From a bacterium (GTDB taxonomy: Bacteria > Planctomycetota > UBA1135 > UBA2386), in the NCBI GenBank assembly GCA_030432695.1, contig JAUILN010000028.1, positions 1-54,233 of the forward strand: a stretch of DNA of 54,233 nt, given 5' to 3'. The translations under genes and the position numbers were made by a program. The notes below the pieces were generated by a model. That model was not told the origin of the DNA. It searched no databases and saw only the letters and a program-made list of their open reading frames with translations. Within the stretch, counting starts at the first letter, position 1, and every line of letters starts with the position of its first letter. Below, piece by piece: positions 18,701 through 26,105 of this stretch.

Positions 18701-19069
18701 GCGCGTGCGGCTGCGCAACACCTTCAGTGCGACCTCGCGCTGCGGCGCCGACTGCGTGGCGACGAACACCGCACCCATCCCGCCGATCGCCAGCAGCCGC
18801 TCGATGCGGTAGCCACCGACCTGCTGGCCTGCCTCGAGGTCCGGGGCGAGACCTAGCCAGTCGGCGACGTCCGGCAGCGCGGCGCCGGGTCGCATCGTGG
18901 TCGCCGTCGCGATCGCGAGCAGGCTCTCGACCTCCGCGCGCAGTTCGGGATCGTCGACCGCTGCCAGCGCGGCGGCACGCTCCGCCGGGGCGAGTTCGAT
19001 GCACTCCTCGAACAGTGCGCGGATGCGGTGCCAGTCGGTGGAGGCGGACGTCTTGGCGCGGTCGGCCAC
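15794..19069 (-). CDS. Transmembrane Ser/Thr protein kinase with C-terminal WD40-like propeller
   Basis: 1091 residues. The GTG at 19069 is chosen because it has GGAG ten bases upstream and gives the usual short N-terminal region (RIRALFEECIELAPAER) of this family; the open frame extends further upstream without kinase similarity. The kinase domain spans about 87-355, with glycine loop AIGGMGAV, Lys116 (VALKVL), HRDLKPGN (215-222) and DFG (235-237), so it should be active. A transmembrane helix follows (about 390-415). The C-terminal 600 residues form a beta-propeller: WD40-like blades such as GTVRVWDL and FDRTGRHLAFGDQSGRVWRL. Kinases of this plan are abundant in Planctomycetota. The propeller probably faces outside as a sensor or binding scaffold. 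Confidence 0.93.
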   Translation of the reverse strand: MADRAKTSASTDWHRIRALFEECIELAPAERAAALAAVDDPELRAEVESLLAIATATTMRPGAALPDVADWLGLAPDLEAGQQVGGYRIERLLAIGGMGAVFVATQSAPQREVALKVLRSRTRSSSAERRFRVEAELLGRLRHPGVAQVYEAGVEVQEHHGHQQLMPWFAMELVEEARTLGEWSADERPSIEQRVATLTAVCDAVHHGHQRGVIHRDLKPGNILIDASGRPKVIDFGIARCTDDDLARTTLRTGAAEIVGTLHYMSPEQFSLDRAGLDVRTDVYSLGVVLYELLTGRLPLDPGPRADLARFARVVAEQQPTRPSRLEPAIPRDLETVLLCALEKSPDRRYASVEALAADLRRWMRREPIAARPDTWVYQLSSFARRNRALCAAAMLVFAATLTAAIVSMAAARDARAALTERDEALHDALQQRDNAEGHAYRASLIAADLLLMRDDAGGARAQLEQCAPARRAWEWRYVHHTTDSSFRTLRPSTDAAGLRSIAVDEVESRFVCIDDNGELHVFDLPHCERKARWSILTGKTLHDVEWIDAERVILCGEDGLLATVDVATGRIVRLPPERNEVLDLDVDPGHRFVASVGRAGYAMLHDLRDPERFRHWKPAEGSTTAVAFDRTGRHLAFGDQSGRVWRLTLQDDGPTEPVAVELPESIGTFVSTLAPHRHEDLMTICMSPSGGFTFDPATGSLVADSIDPKTAPMQVLAADRVLYSDAAAKFNWGSVESHRDGQRIAIGHTSRTYDVALAPRHGVMLSCSADGTVRVWDLTNPGSIRRLEPELRSATRAVAHADGGRTLAAVTSAGDYVAWNPTSGVVSARHDVRDVGPTALAPHPDGTRIAGAGKSGGFVVGVGDSAEPRYVGVGDWSHVLWLDWIDDGAHLLVVTSTRVLIADPRDGATLREESFPPGSRPSSAALSPERQRLTLGWQDGRITTHSLPDLAPLGELYRGRRPVSGVEWVRRSDGTELLFACSYARELVVLRRGPVQAGGRLHEVVATFALPDVPAGMRAHPGEPRVAVGDMRGRILLFDTEELRPVSTFVASPYGGVLGLCFDPSGEQLALATMRPFALVMDTAVSATRR

Positions 19070-19249
19070 GGCGCGGGATCTCCAAAGGGGGTGCAGGGCC
19101 GGGGTGGAGAGGGTCTGGTGCTTCCCGACCTCCTCATCATTGGAGCACGGCTCGGCACTGAACAGCGCTGCCCGACATCGACGTCCGAAAACGGCCAGCG
19201 CGAACCTCTGCGCTGCGGCACACTGAGCCCCGTGGTCGATGTCCGTCAG
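19070..19249. promoter_or_regulatory. Divergent intergenic region, kinase and alkylation-repair genes
   Basis: 180 bp between the minus-strand kinase and the plus-strand ada/alkA fusion; promoters for both must lie here or nearby. The plus-strand gene encodes its own AraC-type DNA-binding domain, so an operator for it is likely in this region by analogy with ada autoregulation. I could not identify a specific box by eye. Confidence 0.35.
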
Positions 19250-20683
19250 ATGCCTCCCGAAGACGCGTGCTTCACCGCCGTGCAGGCGCGGGATCCACGC
19301 TTCGACGGGCGGTTCGTGACCGCGGTGCTCACCACCGGGATCTACTGCCGGCCGATCTGCCCGGCCCGCACTCCCAAGCGCGTCAACGTGCGGTTCCTGC
19401 CCAGCGCGGCGGCGGCCGAGGCGGAGGGTTTCCGGGCCTGCCGTCGCTGCCGTCCCGACCGTGCGGTGTGGGCCGCGGCGCGGCTCGGGGACGACCTGAT
19501 CGCGCGCGCGTTGCGGCACCTCGATGCAGCCAATGGAGACGAGCTGAGCGCCGAGCGGCTCGCCGCGCATTGTGGCGTCTCGGTGCGGCAGCTCGACCGT
19601 CGGTTTCGCGAGTCGTTGGGCACCACCCCGGCGCGGGTCGCGCGCAGTCGCCGCCTGCACTTCGCCAAGCGTCTGCTCGAGACCACCGACCGGTCGGTCA
19701 CCGAGATCGCATTCGCGTCCGGCTTCGGCAGCCTTCGCCGCTTCCACGCGGCGTTCCGGGAGACGTTCGATGCTTCGCCGTCGGAGCTTCGCGGGACGAC
19801 CCGGGCGCGGGATAGCGGGAGCTGGATCGAGCTGCAGCTTCCCGACCCCGGCGCGTTCGGGCTCGAGTCGGTCGTCGCGTTCTTCGCGGCGCGGGTGATC
19901 CCGGGCCTCGAGCACTGCGAGGGTGCGCGTCTGCGTCGCGTGCTGCGCGTGGGCGACGGCTTCGCGGGCGTGGAGATCGATGTGGCCGACCCGGCCAGCC
20001 CGCGCCTGCGGCTGCACCCCTCGGCGTTCGCGCAGGTGCGCACGCTGGTCGACACGGTGGTCGGCGCGCTCGGTCTGCTGGCGCCCTGCCACGCGATGCC
20101 CGACTTCGCCGGCCACCGACCGGTGCGGGTGCCGGGCGCCTTCGATCCGTTCGAGGTCGCGGTGCGCGCGATCCTCGGCCAACAGGTCTCGGTGCGCGCC
20201 GCGACGACGCTCGCAGGGCGTCTCGTCGAACGCGCCGGTCCGCGGATCGAACTCCCTGGCTTCGACGACCTCGACCGCGCCTTTCCGTCTGCGGCCGACG
20301 TGCTCGCCACCGACCTGGCATCGCTCGGCGTGCCCGCGCGCCGGGCCGCAGCGTTGCGCGCCCTCGCCACCGCGGTGCATGACGGCTCGCTCGGCCTCAC
20401 CCCCGGCGCTGATCCCCAGGCGGCGCGCAACGTGCTCGCGCAGCTCCCGGGCCTAGGCCCCTGGACCATCGAGTACATCGCGATGCGCGCGCTCGGTGAC
20501 CCCGACGCCTTTCCCTACAGCGACCTCGTGCTGCGCAAGGTGCTCGCGGCTCCCGGCGAACCACCGCTCTCGGCGCGCGAGGTGGCGACCCGCGCCGAGG
20601 CCTGGCGCCCGTGGCGCGCCCACGCTTGCCTCGCGATCTGGGGCGCAGCTTCCGCCACCGCACCGACCCACGACTCCCGATGA
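19250..20683 (+). CDS. Ada-type regulator fused to AlkA 3-methyladenine DNA glycosylase
   Basis: 477 residues combining alkylation sensing and base excision. The N-terminal domain (1-70) is the Ada zinc domain, with Cys33, Cys37, Cys64 and Cys67 as ligands in IYCRPICPAR and ACRRCRPD; Cys33 should accept the methyl group from phosphotriesters. An AraC-type helix-turn-helix (about 75-175) follows. Residues about 185-477 are an AlkA-like glycosylase with a helix-hairpin-helix (LAQLPGLGPWTIEYIAMRAL) and the catalytic Asp in FPYSDLVL. The Ada methyltransferase domain is absent; the next gene supplies it. The ATG at 19250 is used; an in-frame GTG at 19232 is possible. The stop overlaps the start of ogt (ATGA), so the pair is coupled. 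Confidence 0.93.
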   Translation: MPPEDACFTAVQARDPRFDGRFVTAVLTTGIYCRPICPARTPKRVNVRFLPSAAAAEAEGFRACRRCRPDRAVWAAARLGDDLIARALRHLDAANGDELSAERLAAHCGVSVRQLDRRFRESLGTTPARVARSRRLHFAKRLLETTDRSVTEIAFASGFGSLRRFHAAFRETFDASPSELRGTTRARDSGSWIELQLPDPGAFGLESVVAFFAARVIPGLEHCEGARLRRVLRVGDGFAGVEIDVADPASPRLRLHPSAFAQVRTLVDTVVGALGLLAPCHAMPDFAGHRPVRVPGAFDPFEVAVRAILGQQVSVRAATTLAGRLVERAGPRIELPGFDDLDRAFPSAADVLATDLASLGVPARRAAALRALATAVHDGSLGLTPGADPQAARNVLAQLPGLGPWTIEYIAMRALGDPDAFPYSDLVLRKVLAAPGEPPLSAREVATRAEAWRPWRAHACLAIWGAASATAPTHDSR

Positions 20684-21189
20684 AGGCCCTCCACCACGTG
20701 ATCGACAGTCCGGTCGGTCCTCTCGAACTCGTCGTCGACGACCTCGGCGTCCGCGCGATCCACTTCACCACCGCCGATCGCGTCTCCGACGCGGAGCCTC
20801 CCGCGCACGACGTGCTCGACCGGCTCCTCAGTCAACTGCGCGAGTACTTCGCCGGCACCCGCCAGACCTTCGACCTGCCGCTCCTCCCCGAGCGCGGCAC
20901 CCCGTTCCAACGCGCGGTGTGGAAGGCTCTCCAACGCATCCCCTACGGCGAGACCTGGAGCTACTCGGAGCTGGCCGTGAAGGTCGGACGCCCCAAGGCG
21001 GTGCGCGCGGTCGGCCAGGCCAACGGCGCCAACCCGCTGCCCATCGTGGTGCCGTGCCATCGGGTCATCGGCCGCGACGGCACGCTGACCGGCTTCGGCG
21101 GCGGGGTCGAGGTGAAGCGGCTGTTGCTGTCGATCGAGGGCTGCTGGATGGAGGAGATGGGGATGCTGGGGGAGGCGAGGGGCGAGTGA
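20680..21189 (+). CDS. ogt: Methylated-DNA--protein-cysteine methyltransferase
   Basis: 169 residues. It removes methyl groups from O6-methylguanine by transferring them to its own cysteine. The active site is PIVVPCHRVIG with Cys at about residue 126. The wing helix motif RAVGQANGANPLP and the arginine-finger region TPFQRAVWKALQRIPYGETW are also present. The start ATG at 20680 overlaps the stop of the Ada/AlkA gene by four bases, so the two proteins form a repair operon in which the Ada functions are split over two chains. The C-terminus extends about 12 residues past the usual end (CWMEEMGMLGEARGE). Confidence 0.95.
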   Translation: MKALHHVIDSPVGPLELVVDDLGVRAIHFTTADRVSDAEPPAHDVLDRLLSQLREYFAGTRQTFDLPLLPERGTPFQRAVWKALQRIPYGETWSYSELAVKVGRPKAVRAVGQANGANPLPIVVPCHRVIGRDGTLTGFGGGVEVKRLLLSIEGCWMEEMGMLGEARGE

Positions 21190-21408
21190 GCGGGAGGTGA
21201 CGGGGGAGGCGCGCCGGGGAAGCAGGAGACGGTCGGCGGGGGTCCCGCATGACCGATTGGCAGATTTTCCTCGTGGGCCATTTGTCCGGTATGACCGGAC
21301 CTCGGGCATGCCAATACGTCAAGAAGCATGAACTAGGGGCTTTCCTGGTCGCTCGGGGCGGAGCACTGTCCGGAGACTCGCTCAGGCGTTTCCCCGGTGC
21401 ATCTCCCC
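21190..21408. promoter_or_regulatory. Intergenic region with repeated 13-mer and a palindrome, candidate operators
   Basis: A 13-base motif occurs at 21250-21262 (TGACCGATTGGCA) and, in inverted orientation, at 21309-21321 (TGCCAATACGTCA). A third copy at 21453-21465 (TGCCAATCGGTCA) lies just inside the next gene. Between the first two is a perfect palindrome, GTCCGGT-ATG-ACCGGAC (21284-21300). This density suggests binding sites for a regulator of the small genes that follow. A 63-codon open frame across it (21249-21440) has no supporting features. Confidence 0.4.
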
Positions 21409-21897
21409 ATGCGACTCCAACCCGTGCAGCTCCTGGATGACCTCTCTGGTCATGCCAATCGGTCAACCCATTCGTCCCGAGGCGGCTTTTCCCGCCGCGC
21501 CCTGATTGCGGCCGTCGCCGGCGGTGGCGCCGTCGCGGGGCTCGCCGCCTGGTCTGGAGCCGGGACGGCAACCGGCGCCGCGGAGGCCCCGGCGCACGAC
21601 GCGGCTCCCGGCGGTCTCGACCCACTCGATCGGCTCACCGGCCTGCCGGGTGAGGACCTGCTCCACCTGCATCAGGCGGTGGTGTTCGCGGCGTTCACCG
21701 CCGCGACCGACGACCCCCGCGTGGACCGGCTCGCCGACCGGTTGCTCGACGCGGTGCTCGCGTCGGGTGGGTCGGTCGGTCACGAGAACCATCGACTGCG
21801 TGCCCACGCCGCGACGTCGTTGACGACCCTCGCCCGCCTTCGCGGTGGACCGACGAGCCTGGTCGCCGCACTACCACAGCTGGAGGCGATCCGATGA
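21409..21897 (+). CDS. Small exported protein with twin-arginine-like signal
   Basis: Protein of 162 residues, family not recognised. After about 23 polar residues comes SRRALIAAVAGGGAVAGLAAW, a basic pair followed by a hydrophobic helix that looks like a Tat-type or N-terminal anchor signal. The mature part is helical and rich in Ala, Leu, Asp and His, with a possible metal or haem ligand set (LLHLHQAVVF, GHENHRLRAHAA), though this is only composition. The ATG at 21409 is used; a GTG at 21397 is in frame. Its stop overlaps the start of the next small gene (ATGA), so the two are likely co-translated. A copy of the 13-mer motif lies within its first codons, which leaves the start uncertain. 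Confidence 0.6.
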   Translation: MRLQPVQLLDDLSGHANRSTHSSRGGFSRRALIAAVAGGGAVAGLAAWSGAGTATGAAEAPAHDAAPGGLDPLDRLTGLPGEDLLHLHQAVVFAAFTAATDDPRVDRLADRLLDAVLASGGSVGHENHRLRAHAATSLTTLARLRGGPTSLVAALPQLEAIR

Positions 21898-22178
21898 GGC
21901 TTCGCTCGCTGTTCGCGCTGCTCCAGGATCCCAAGCAACCGGTCGTCGCCCCCGACACCGTGCAGGAGGGGGGCTACCTGGAGATCCAGGTCAACTCCGG
22001 GGTGAAGCAGATCGGGATGCTCGTACCGGGCATCGGCGCGGTCTACCTCCCGGTGCCACCCGACGGCCGCATCGAGTGGCGTCTGCCGCCGCAGGTGCGC
22101 GGCGGCGACACGATCGTGATCACCGACCTGAACTGGCCTTCGCCGGGCGGCGCCAACGTGGGCGTCGTCGGTAGCTGA
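21894..22178 (+). CDS. Small protein of unknown function
   Basis: 94 residues, no family recognised and no signal peptide. The sequence alternates hydrophobic and polar residues with many Gly and Pro (YLEIQVNSGVKQIGMLVPGI, RIEWRLPPQVRGGDTIVITD), which suggests a small beta-sandwich or barrel. Its first four bases overlap the stop of the preceding exported protein, so they probably act together. The next gene is separated by a 68-bp pyrimidine-rich leader. Confidence 0.6.
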   Translation: MRLRSLFALLQDPKQPVVAPDTVQEGGYLEIQVNSGVKQIGMLVPGIGAVYLPVPPDGRIEWRLPPQVRGGDTIVITDLNWPSPGGANVGVVGS

Positions 22179-22246
22179 TCGTCACCTCTCACTCTGGTCC
22201 TGCTCGTTCCCTGTCCGCTCTTCGTCCCTCACTCGATTCCTTTCCC
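22179..22246 (+). promoter_or_regulatory. Pyrimidine-rich 5' leader
   Basis: 55 of 68 bases before the ATG are pyrimidines and the last ten before the start are all T or C. There is no Shine-Dalgarno sequence. This is the clearest of four such leaders in the window, all before genes for secreted proteins with the shared C-terminal module. Confidence 0.45.
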
Positions 22247-23320
22247 ATGAATGCTCCCCGTTCCCTCGCTCTCTCGTTCGCCGTGGCCAGCCTGTTCGCG
22301 TCGACCTCCACGCAGGCCCAGGACGTGATCGTCCCCGCGACCCACGCTTCGACCGAAGGCTCCGGCGGCCTGATGATCCCCGGCCTCGGCACCGACGGCC
22401 GTCAGCAGTTGCTGCTCGACGGCGTGCACCTCACCGGCCTGCAGGGCCGTGCGCTGCGTGGCCTGTCGTTCCGCCGCGACCTCGGTGACGGATCCGTGAT
22501 GGGCGGCGCCGACATCGACCTCGTGGTCCGGCTCGCGCCGGCCGCGCGTGCCGTCGACGCGCCCGCGACCGACTTCTCCGCCAACCTTGGCGCCGGCGTG
22601 GTCGAGGTGTTCCGCGGTCGCGTCCACGTGCCGCAGTCCGGTTCGCCGGCCACCGGCATCGTGCCCTGGGCCGCGCCCTACACGATCGACGTGCCGTTCC
22701 AGGTCGACTACGCCTACGCGGGCGGTGATCTGGTCGTCGACGTCGAAGGTGCGCCGGTCGGCGTGCCCGACTTCCACTGGGTGGCAGACCAGGCAACGAG
22801 CATCGCCGAGGGGACCGTCCGCGTGTTCGGCCACGGCTGCGGGCCGCACAGCCCCGTGCTCGGCACCAACAGCGGCATCGCGCCGCGCGAGCTCGTGCCG
22901 GGCCAGGTGGCGACCTTCGGACTGTTCGGCGAGCCGGGCGCACTGGCGATCCTCGGCATCGGGTTGGCGCCGCGCAGCAGCGCGCTCGATCTCACGATCC
23001 TCGGCGCTCCCGGCTGCGGGCTGTTCGTCGATCCCGCGATGACCGCCACGACCGTGGTTTCCCAGCCGGTCCACGCCGCCTTCGCGGTGGGCCACGCGGA
23101 AGTGCGCATCCCGCTGCCCGGCGACAATGCGCTCTACAACGCCCGCTTCGCGGCGCAGTGGTTCGAGTTCGGCGCGACGCTGCACACCTACCACGGCCTG
23201 GACTGCACGATGGCCGGCAGCAACGGCGGGCTGGGGATCAGCACCGTGGCGCAGGAGACCGGCCACGCGGTCCGCGTCTCGTTGAACAGCGCGCCGGCGC
23301 TGCGGTTCGGCGTGCGCTGA
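22247..23320 (+). CDS. Secreted protein with the shared C-terminal surface module
   Basis: 357 residues, function unknown. The N-terminus is a signal peptide (SLALSFAVASLFASTSTQAQ) with likely cleavage before DVIVPA. The first 180 mature residues form an unrecognised beta-rich domain. The C-terminal 155 residues start with VFGHGCGPHSPVLGTNSG and contain the pattern LAILGIGLAP, LTILGAPGCGLFVD, VRIPLPGDNALYNARFAAQW. I take this as the same module as in the FG-GAP, ELWxSDGT and tandem secreted proteins. Two Cys in GHGC and PGC recur in the module and may form a disulfide. It is preceded by a pyrimidine-rich leader and followed after 67 bp by a membrane-tethered sigma factor gene on the same strand. 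Confidence 0.82.
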   Translation: MNAPRSLALSFAVASLFASTSTQAQDVIVPATHASTEGSGGLMIPGLGTDGRQQLLLDGVHLTGLQGRALRGLSFRRDLGDGSVMGGADIDLVVRLAPAARAVDAPATDFSANLGAGVVEVFRGRVHVPQSGSPATGIVPWAAPYTIDVPFQVDYAYAGGDLVVDVEGAPVGVPDFHWVADQATSIAEGTVRVFGHGCGPHSPVLGTNSGIAPRELVPGQVATFGLFGEPGALAILGIGLAPRSSALDLTILGAPGCGLFVDPAMTATTVVSQPVHAAFAVGHAEVRIPLPGDNALYNARFAAQWFEFGATLHTYHGLDCTMAGSNGGLGISTVAQETGHAVRVSLNSAPALRFGVR

Positions 23321-23387
23321 GCCGGGTGCCGGTAGGATTCTGCGTTTCCCTGACGCACTTCGATGGCGGCGGGGGTCGAGGACTCCG

Positions 23388-26009
23388 ATGGCACCTTCCT
23401 CCGGTCCGCTGCAGCTCGAAGACGACTTCGAGGGCCTGCGCCGCCTGGCGCAGACGCTGTTGCGCGATGCCGGAGACGCGGTCGACGACGTGGTCCACGA
23501 GGCGTGGCTGCGGTCGTCGCGCGGTGCGGCCCGCGAACGGCCGGGCTCCGGCTGGTGGGCCACCGTGCTGCGCAACGTCGACCGCTCGCGGCGGCGCGAC
23601 GCGGCGCGACGGCGCGGCCACGAGCAAATCGCTGCCGCGGCGCGGCCGGAGGCCAGCGAGGTCGACGACCCGGCGCGGGTCGCGCAGCGACTCGATGCGG
23701 CGCGCGCGCTGCTCGACGCGGTCGACGGACTCGACGAGCCCTACCGCAGCACGATCACCCTGCGCTACCTCGAAGGTCTGTCGCCGCGGGCGATCGCGGC
23801 GCGGAGCGGAGTGCCGGTGCGGACCGTCCACACGCGGCTGCAGCGCGGGCTGGTGACGCTGCGTGGGAGGTTGGCTGCGCGGCTGGGTGTGGAAGGGGAT
23901 CGAACGGCCTGGATCGCGGCCCTGGTGCCGCTCGCGATGATGAGCAAGAAGAGCGCGATCGCGTGGACCTCGGGGGCGGTGCTGGGCCTCGGGTGCCTGT
24001 TCGGATTCCTGGTCGCACCGCTGTGGTGGGGTGGCGATGGGGACGATGCCGGAAGCGGCACGCCGCGGGTCGCCGCAGCCGGTCCGGTCGAGGTCGTCGC
24101 CGATTCGGCGGTGCGGGAGCCCGACGAGGCGCCAGCCCGCGCGGCTCTCGTGGCTGCCGAGCCGGGCGAGTCGGCTGGCCCGCAGTTCGAGCTGCGCGGC
24201 GTGGTGGTCGGGCTCGACGACCAGCCGGTGCCCGGCGTGCTGGTCCGCATCGAGCCGTTCCACTTCGACATCCCGGACTTCCCCGCACCCACGGTCGTCT
24301 GGACCGCGGTGAGCGACGACGACGGGCTGTTCCGCTTCGCATGCGACACCCGGCCGTCAGGCGACGTGCGGTGCATGGAGGGTGCCTGGGTCGGGGTCTA
24401 CGAGCCGGTGCTCTGGGGTCAGGAACAGGACGGCGAACGCGAACTCACGCTGGTGGTCGCGCCACGGAGAGTCCTGCGAGGCTTTGTGGTCGATGCGGTC
24501 TCGCGCGCAGCACTCGGCGACGTGGACCTGCACGTGACGATGGACCTGCCGCCCACTGCCGCGTTCGCGCGCGATCTGTCGCGCTGTCGGCCGGCCGAGT
24601 GGCGGGCGAAGAGCGGAGCCGAGGGACGGTTCGCGCTGGCGGTCGCCGCGACTCTCGGTGGCACCCAGATCCACAGCGCTCTGCCGGGCTATGAGCACGA
24701 CCACCGACCGATCGGCGAGCTGGAAGAGGACCTGCTCGTCGAACTCCAACCGAGCGGAGCGCTGCTGAGCGGTCAGGTCGTCGATGCCCGCGGCGAGCCG
24801 GCCGCGGGGGCAGCGGTGCTCTGCGGTTCCGCCGCGGCGGTCGCCGACGAGCAGGGTCGCTTCACGATCGACCTGACGCACGTCCAGGAGGAGGGCGGAA
24901 CGGCTCCGACGGGACTGGTCGTGGAACTCCTGGACGAGGAGGGTTCATGGGCGAGCGCGCCGACACCCGGCGCAGCGAGTGGCGGATCCCAGCGACACCG
25001 CCTGCTCGTCGCAGCGCGGTGCGGCGAGCTGCCCGCGCAGTTGCTCGGCCCCGCGGCGACCTGGCGCGACGCCAGCACGTGGCCGCAACCGTTGGTCCTG
25101 CGCCTTGGCGAACCGTCGCTGTCGATCCACGGCAAGGTCGTCGAGCGCGACGGCTCGCCGGTGGAGGGTGTGCAGGTCAAGCTGCTCGACGAGCAGCCGC
25201 TCGGGGTGGACGGCTCGGTGGGCCATCCCTGGCAGACCGTCGAGTTCCTCGCGAGGGTCTCCATGAGCGTCGAGGGCGGCGCGACCTACTTCAGCGAGAT
25301 GGACGCCGGCGGTGCGCCGGGGCACTTCTCGGTCGGCGGTCTGCAGCAGAGGTCCTACCGCCTGCGCGTCTTCGATCCGCGCGCGCTCCGCACCGTGGTG
25401 ACCGAGCCGATCGCCGCGGGGACCAACGGGCTCGAGATCCAGTTGCCCGAGGAGCGGCTGTGGGACTCGGTCGGTGGAATGGTGGTCGACCGACGCGGCG
25501 CTCCGGTGCGCGACGTGACGATCTCGGTGCAGCGGCGCTTCGCCGGCATGGCCGGCGCCGAGCCGTTGGGGCTGTGGTTGCGCAGCGACGCCGAGGGGCG
25601 CTTCCGCACCGAGCACCCGGTGAGTCGGGAGTTCGACGCGTTGTCGGTGCAGGCGGTGGGCGCCGCGCAGCCGATCGCCGTCGATCTGTCCGTGCATCCC
25701 GATCCGACCGACCTCCGCCTGGTGGTTCCCGTCGCGGTGCGCGTGCGCATCGTGCCGACGGACGCGACCCGTGCGGCCCGCTCGGTGGCCTTCCTCGATG
25801 CCGAGGGCCGCCCGGTGCCAGTCGTCATCACCCGTGGCGACACGGCGCACGGCTCGATGTTGGTGACACTGACCAACGGCGGCAGCGAGGTACTCGAAGT
25901 GCTCGACACCGCGGCGGAGCTGGTGCTCATCGATGATGCGGGTGACAAGACCCGACACCGGGTCGAGCTCGTGCCCGACGCCGATGGAGTCGTCGAGCTG
26001 CGGATCTGA
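23388..26009 (+). CDS. Membrane-tethered ECF sigma factor with extracytoplasmic beta-sandwich repeats
   Basis: 873 residues with the same plan as the protein at 8661-11663. Residues 1-166 are an ECF sigma factor: region 2 around DAVDDVVHEAWLRS (29-43), and region 4 with the HTH YLEGLSPRAIAARSGVPVRT (127-146). A transmembrane helix covers about 190-212 (SGAVLGLGCLFGFLVAPLWW). From about 240 the chain shows carboxypeptidase-regulatory-like repeats (FELRGVVVGLDDQPVPGVLV, LLSGQVVDARGEPAAGAAVL, LSIHGKVVERDGSPVEGVQV), each followed by turns such as DEQGRFTID and DAEGRFRTE. Identity to the first fusion is low outside the motifs, so this is an old duplication or an independent fusion. The ATG at 23388 follows a short spacer after the secreted-protein gene. 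Confidence 0.88.
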   Translation: MAPSSGPLQLEDDFEGLRRLAQTLLRDAGDAVDDVVHEAWLRSSRGAARERPGSGWWATVLRNVDRSRRRDAARRRGHEQIAAAARPEASEVDDPARVAQRLDAARALLDAVDGLDEPYRSTITLRYLEGLSPRAIAARSGVPVRTVHTRLQRGLVTLRGRLAARLGVEGDRTAWIAALVPLAMMSKKSAIAWTSGAVLGLGCLFGFLVAPLWWGGDGDDAGSGTPRVAAAGPVEVVADSAVREPDEAPARAALVAAEPGESAGPQFELRGVVVGLDDQPVPGVLVRIEPFHFDIPDFPAPTVVWTAVSDDDGLFRFACDTRPSGDVRCMEGAWVGVYEPVLWGQEQDGERELTLVVAPRRVLRGFVVDAVSRAALGDVDLHVTMDLPPTAAFARDLSRCRPAEWRAKSGAEGRFALAVAATLGGTQIHSALPGYEHDHRPIGELEEDLLVELQPSGALLSGQVVDARGEPAAGAAVLCGSAAAVADEQGRFTIDLTHVQEEGGTAPTGLVVELLDEEGSWASAPTPGAASGGSQRHRLLVAARCGELPAQLLGPAATWRDASTWPQPLVLRLGEPSLSIHGKVVERDGSPVEGVQVKLLDEQPLGVDGSVGHPWQTVEFLARVSMSVEGGATYFSEMDAGGAPGHFSVGGLQQRSYRLRVFDPRALRTVVTEPIAAGTNGLEIQLPEERLWDSVGGMVVDRRGAPVRDVTISVQRRFAGMAGAEPLGLWLRSDAEGRFRTEHPVSREFDALSVQAVGAAQPIAVDLSVHPDPTDLRLVVPVAVRVRIVPTDATRAARSVAFLDAEGRPVPVVITRGDTAHGSMLVTLTNGGSEVLEVLDTAAELVLIDDAGDKTRHRVELVPDADGVVELRI

Positions 26010-26030
26010 ACCGCGAGCCGCGCCGTGTTT

Positions 26031-26105
26031 CTGTCGTAGTCGGTGCCAGGCACGAAGCACGACAGAGTTTGTGTCGCGGTTGGTGCCTGGCACCAACTAC
26101 GACAG
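26031..26105. repeat. Inverted pair of 35-bp palindromic repeats (REPIN-like), site A
   Basis: Two 35-base imperfect palindromes, 26031-26065 and 26071-26105, are separated by 5 bases. The first centres on GTGCCAGGCAC and the second on GTGCCTGGCAC, so they are in opposite orientation. Their outer arms read CTGTCG or GTGTCG and CGACAG. Members of the family also occur at 40396-40446 and 41751-41785. Paired inverted palindromes between genes resemble REPIN elements mobilised by RAYT transposases; no such transposase is in the window. Confidence 0.7.

Noticed and set aside
21249..21440. 63-codon gene upstream of the small exported protein
   Set aside because: It has no ribosome binding site and no protein-like composition. 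It is made largely of the repeated 13-mer and palindrome.
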